Shown: positions 61,307 to 64,000 of the stretch, one piece after another
How the letters are laid out: each line of letters begins with the position of its first letter
Numbering within the stretch: position 1 is the stretch's first letter
Origin: Roseburia hominis
GTDB taxonomy: Bacteria; Bacillota; Clostridia; Lachnospirales; Lachnospiraceae
NCBI GenBank assembly: GCA_021771815.1
Contig: JAETOE010000011.1
Coordinates: forward strand, 1-64,000
Reading direction: 5' to 3'
DNA length: 64,000 bases
The notes under the pieces: model-generated
Databases searched by the model: none
The model's input: the letters and a program-made list of their open reading frames with translations, nothing else
What the model was told of the DNA's origin: nothing
Made by a program: the position numbers and the translations under genes

Positions 61307-62404
61307 ATGAGAATAAAAGATGAGCTTGAATTGAAAGAATATGATATTGAACCTTTGTATGGTCAAGTAAGTAAAATTGTTGACAATGCACGTTTTAATG
61401 CGTTTAAACAGGTGAACTTTTTGCAGATACTTACTAATTTGTTGATTGGGAGACAGATTGTTGAAGATGAACAGCAAGGAAATGTTCGTGCAAAGTATGG
61501 AAAATCTATTTTAAAAAAGTTATCTGTTAGGCTAACAGAAAGATATGGACGAGGCTTTTCTGTTGACAACTTGGAAAACATGAGGAAATTCTACTTAAAA
61601 TTTGGTGACAGAATTTCCGAATCAGTGCTTCGGAAATTAGAAAAATTAAAATCCGAATCAATGCTTCGGATTTTGGGGCAGGAAGAAATTCCATATAAAC
61701 TGACGTGGACACATTATTTGATTTTGATGAGAATCGAGAATATAGCAGAAAGGGATTTTTATGAGGTAGAAGCTTATAATGAAGGGTGGGATTATAGAAC
61801 TTTGCAAAGACAGTATAATTCTAGTCTTTATGAGAGATTGGCTTTGAGCAGGAATAAAGATTCGGTATTGCAGTTGTCGTGTCAGGGAAATGTGATAAAG
61901 AGACCGGAAGATTTATTAAAACAGCCGACAGTGCTAGAATTTTTAGGATTAGAAGAAAAATCAGAATATGTGGAAAGTGATTTAGAGGCAGCAATTATTG
62001 ATAAGTTGCAAGCATTTCTTATGGAAATGGGGAAAGGTTTTCTTTTTGAAAAGAGACAGAAAAGATTTACTTTTGATGAAGATAACTACTATGTAGATCT
62101 TGTACTATATAACCGTTTGCTCCGATGTTATGTATTGATAGATTTGAAAGTAGATACATTAACACATCAGGATTTGGGACAGATGCAAATGTATGTTAAT
62201 TATTATGATCGAGAGGTGCGTACTGAATTTGAAAACCCAACAATAGGAATATTGCTTTGCAAAGAGAATAAAGAGGCGATGGTAAAATTAACTTTACCAC
62301 CCGATGCCAATATTTATGCATCAGAATACAAACTATATTTGCCAGATAAAAAATTGCTCCAGGACAAGTTAAAGGAATGGCTTGAAGAAGCAGATTGTAT
62401 GTAG
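61307..62404 (+). CDS. YhcG-type PDDEXK nuclease (DUF1016)
   Basis: A 365-residue protein. The N-terminal half is the DUF1016 DNA-binding region (FSVDNLENMRKFYLKFGDRIS, LTWTHYLILMRIENIAERDFY). The C-terminal half is a PD-(D/E)XK nuclease with Asp264 (YYVDLVLYN) and Asp279-x-Lys281 (IDLKVD). YhcG proteins lie near restriction and mobile loci and are thought to cut or repair DNA. The start at 61307 has AAAGGAAG nine bases upstream; the frame is open to 61097 but without conserved sequence. AT-rich compared with secA. The next gene is a broken P-loop ATPase. Confidence 0.87.
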   Translation: MRIKDELELKEYDIEPLYGQVSKIVDNARFNAFKQVNFLQILTNLLIGRQIVEDEQQGNVRAKYGKSILKKLSVRLTERYGRGFSVDNLENMRKFYLKFGDRISESVLRKLEKLKSESMLRILGQEEIPYKLTWTHYLILMRIENIAERDFYEVEAYNEGWDYRTLQRQYNSSLYERLALSRNKDSVLQLSCQGNVIKRPEDLLKQPTVLEFLGLEEKSEYVESDLEAAIIDKLQAFLMEMGKGFLFEKRQKRFTFDEDNYYVDLVLYNRLLRCYVLIDLKVDTLTHQDLGQMQMYVNYYDREVRTEFENPTIGILLCKENKEAMVKLTLPPDANIYASEYKLYLPDKKLLQDKLKEWLEEADCM

Positions 62405-62435
62405 TGGCGTGTTTAATTATAAGTGGATAAGAGAG

Positions 62436-63217
62436 GAGAAAAATATATATGAGAGTAAGGCAGAATTGTTAAACGCTTTAGAATTTGGTAGTGTTGATTC
62501 AGAATCAGAGAAAGATTTAGATAGTAAGTTTATTAAAACGAAGGATTTTAATGATTTTATTAAGCCTCAAAAAGCGTTGGTACTTGGATCAAAGGGATCA
62601 GGGAAAAGTGCTTTATTTCAAATGCTTGCTAAATATGAAGACAGTGCTAGAAAATTAGCAGACTTGAAAAAAAGTGAAGCGTTAATTGTTACAGGAACTG
62701 GATTTAATGATATTAAAGAGCTTCAAACAGATGATTTTAAAAAGTTGTTAAGACAAAAGGAAGAAGAGAAGCAACGGTAATAAATTGGTCATTGGCTAGA
62801 ATAACTGATGGGTTAGGTGGCAAATATCCAAGAGAATTAATAAATTTATCGAATTACGCAAAGGAAGCGCAAACAGCAATTAGTGGATTTGAAGAGGGAT
62901 GCTTAATTAGCGGAAGTGCAATAAAAAACGCTTTTAATAAAGTATCTGTTACAAAGCGTGATACATATCTAAGTGATTTTCCCTCATTAAGAACGCATTT
63001 TGAAAGATTTAGAGGTAAAGATACTGCGAAATATACAAGAGTATCATTAGGAAAATTAATGGATGGATTGGAGCCTTCAGGAGATGAAATGATTAGACGT
63101 TTGTATGAAACGGGAATGTTAGAGGCACAACACGGGAAAGGTTCTGCAGATAGTAGCTTTGAAGTGCCTAAATTATTTCGTTTTGGGTTGGGTCTGGTAT
63201 TAAGAGGAAGACCATAA
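62436..63217 (+). pseudogene. P-loop ATPase (Sll1717-like) with central deletion
   Basis: The first part (to 62780) encodes LNALEFGSVDSESEKDLDSKF and a Walker A GSKGSGKS, the usual start of Sll1717-type P-loop ATPases. The second part, in another frame from about 62767 (ATVINWSLARITDGL, then KYPRELINLSNYAKEAQ), matches the C-terminal third. The Walker B and central segment are missing, so about 150-200 residues were lost with a frameshift. The normal ATG after AGAGGAGA (62450) also runs into a stop after seven codons. The protein is not functional. Confidence 0.75.
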
Positions 63218-63259
63218 AATAAAAAAACAATTATAAATGTATTCATAAAGGAGAATTTC

Positions 63260-64000
63260 ATGGATCATTTTGTACTGCATTCACAATACAAGCCCACCGG
63301 CGACCAGCCGCAGGCGATCGAGGCGCTTGTCCGTGGTTTTAAGGAGGGCAATCAGTTTCAGACGCTGCTTGGTGTGACGGGATCGGGCAAGACCTTTACG
63401 ATGGCGAATGTTATCGAGCAGCTCAATAAGCCGACGCTCATTATTTCACATAATAAGACGCTGGCGGCGCAGCTTTACGGTGAATTCAAGGAGTTTTTTC
63501 CGGAAAATGCGGTAGAATATTTTGTGTCCTACTACGATTATTATCAGCCGGAGGCGTATGTGCCGCAGACGGACACATACATCGCTAAGGACTCAGCGAT
63601 CAATGAAGAAATTGATAAGCTGCGCTTATCCGCAACGGCTGCGCTCGTGGAACGGAAGGATGTGATCGTCGTCGCTTCGGTTTCCTGTATCTACGGTCTG
63701 GGCAGCCCGGACGACTATCTGGGGATGATGGTATCTTTACGCCCGGGGATGGAGAAGGACAGGGATGAGGTCATCCGCGCGCTGATCGACATCCAGTACA
63801 CGAGAAATGAGATGGATTTTCACCGCGGTACATTCCGGGTGCGCGGCGACGTGCTTGAGATTTTTCCGGCGAACTACGGAGATACGGCGATCCGCGTAGA
63901 GTTTTTTGGAGACGAGATTGACCGCATCACGGAGATTGATGTGCTCACCGGAGAAATCAAGTGCAGGCTGGAGCATTTTGCAGTGTTTCCGGCGTCGCAC
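63260..64000 (+). CDS. uvrB: Excinuclease ABC subunit B, 5' part
   Basis: The first 247 codons of uvrB, running off the window end without a stop. Walker A is GVTGSGKT at 38-45, followed by [20 protein letters not shown] and the beta-hairpin region [21 protein letters not shown] that clamps damaged DNA. With UvrA and UvrC it carries out nucleotide excision repair. The ATG has AAAGGAGA upstream. The GC content rises again compared with the preceding accessory genes, marking return to the core genome. Confidence 0.97.
   Translation, partial: MDHFVLHSQYKPTGDQPQAIEALVRGFKEGNQFQTLLGVTGSGKTFTMANVIEQLNKPTLIISHNKTLAAQLYGEFKEFFPENAVEYFVSYYDYYQPEAYVPQTDTYIAKDSAINEEIDKLRLSATAALVERKDVIVVASVSCIYGLGSPDDYLGMMVSLRPGMEKDRDEVIRALIDIQYTRNEMDFHRGTFRVRGDVLEIFPANYGDTAIRVEFFGDEIDRITEIDVLTGEIKCRLEHFAVFPASH

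Overview
The window is a chromosomal segment of a spore-forming Firmicute, most likely a Lachnospiraceae-type gut Clostridium. The taxonomic guess rests on dipicolinate synthase dpaAB, a spore photoproduct lyase homologue, a CIRCE-controlled hsp20, a SecA with a SEC-C zinc tail, sigma-A promoters of consensus form, and strong AGGAGG-type ribosome sites. Genus and species cannot be fixed from the sequence alone. No rRNA, tRNA, CRISPR array, intact insertion sequence or prophage was seen.

Layout. 0.3-4.7 kb: a LysR regulator divergent from a four-gene operon (small protein, DUF3737 beta-helix protein, alpha/beta hydrolase, MalY-type aminotransferase). 4.7-8.4 kb: a decay zone with remnants of a response regulator, an LD-carboxypeptidase and a large helicase-like protein, between intact XRE, GNAT and DUF3795 genes. 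8.4-12.5 kb: RecQ helicase translationally coupled to an unusual three-domain protein (winged helix, PD-(D/E)XK-like nuclease, SIR2-like NADase), a candidate phage-defence pair. 12.5-15 kb: eroded DNA with a lipoprotein gene. 15-22.3 kb: a Nudix-nitrilase-Nudix fusion, a self-regulated DUF6442/XRE pair, a GGDEF protein with a coupled hydrolase, an OLD-family nuclease and a VanZ-like protein. 22.4-27.3 kb: a compact operon of nucleoside phosphorylase, spore photoproduct lyase, SDR, MATE pump and a second radical SAM protein. 27.5-33.5 kb: HD-GYP phosphodiesterase, AraC regulator, Hsp20, thioredoxin, an acetyltransferase relic, and VanZ-like, YitT and LysR genes. 33.6-36.6 kb: a Met/Cys-rich leader ORF and terminator ahead of the methionine ABC transporter metNIQ. 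36.8-43.7 kb: MFS transporter, Cys-cluster protein, a helicase with membrane segments, and DegV divergent from cidA/cidB-type genes with paired FabT-like boxes between them. 43.8-49 kb: LysM, DUF4474 and metallophosphoesterase genes, aspartokinase and an L,D-transpeptidase. 49-53.4 kb: a probable untranslated minus-strand transcript, a GH53 galactanase and dpaAB. 53.4-56 kb: small accessory genes including Uma2. 56-64 kb: secA, fprA, an SDR, a YhcG-type nuclease with a broken P-loop ATPase, and the start of uvrB.

How it works together. Housekeeping (secA, uvrB, lysC, trxA), sporulation (dpaAB, SPL homologue, perhaps the LysM operon), nutrient uptake (metNIQ, galactanase) and defence-like genes (RecQ-SIR2, OLD, YhcG, Uma2) are interspersed. 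A recurring theme is gene decay by internal deletion, in two cases visibly at short repeats. The most interesting unexplained signals are the RecQ-SIR2/nuclease pair, the Met/Cys leader of metNIQ, the minus-strand transcription unit near 49.1-49.5 kb, and the mother-cell promoter inside the terminator hairpin before dpaA.
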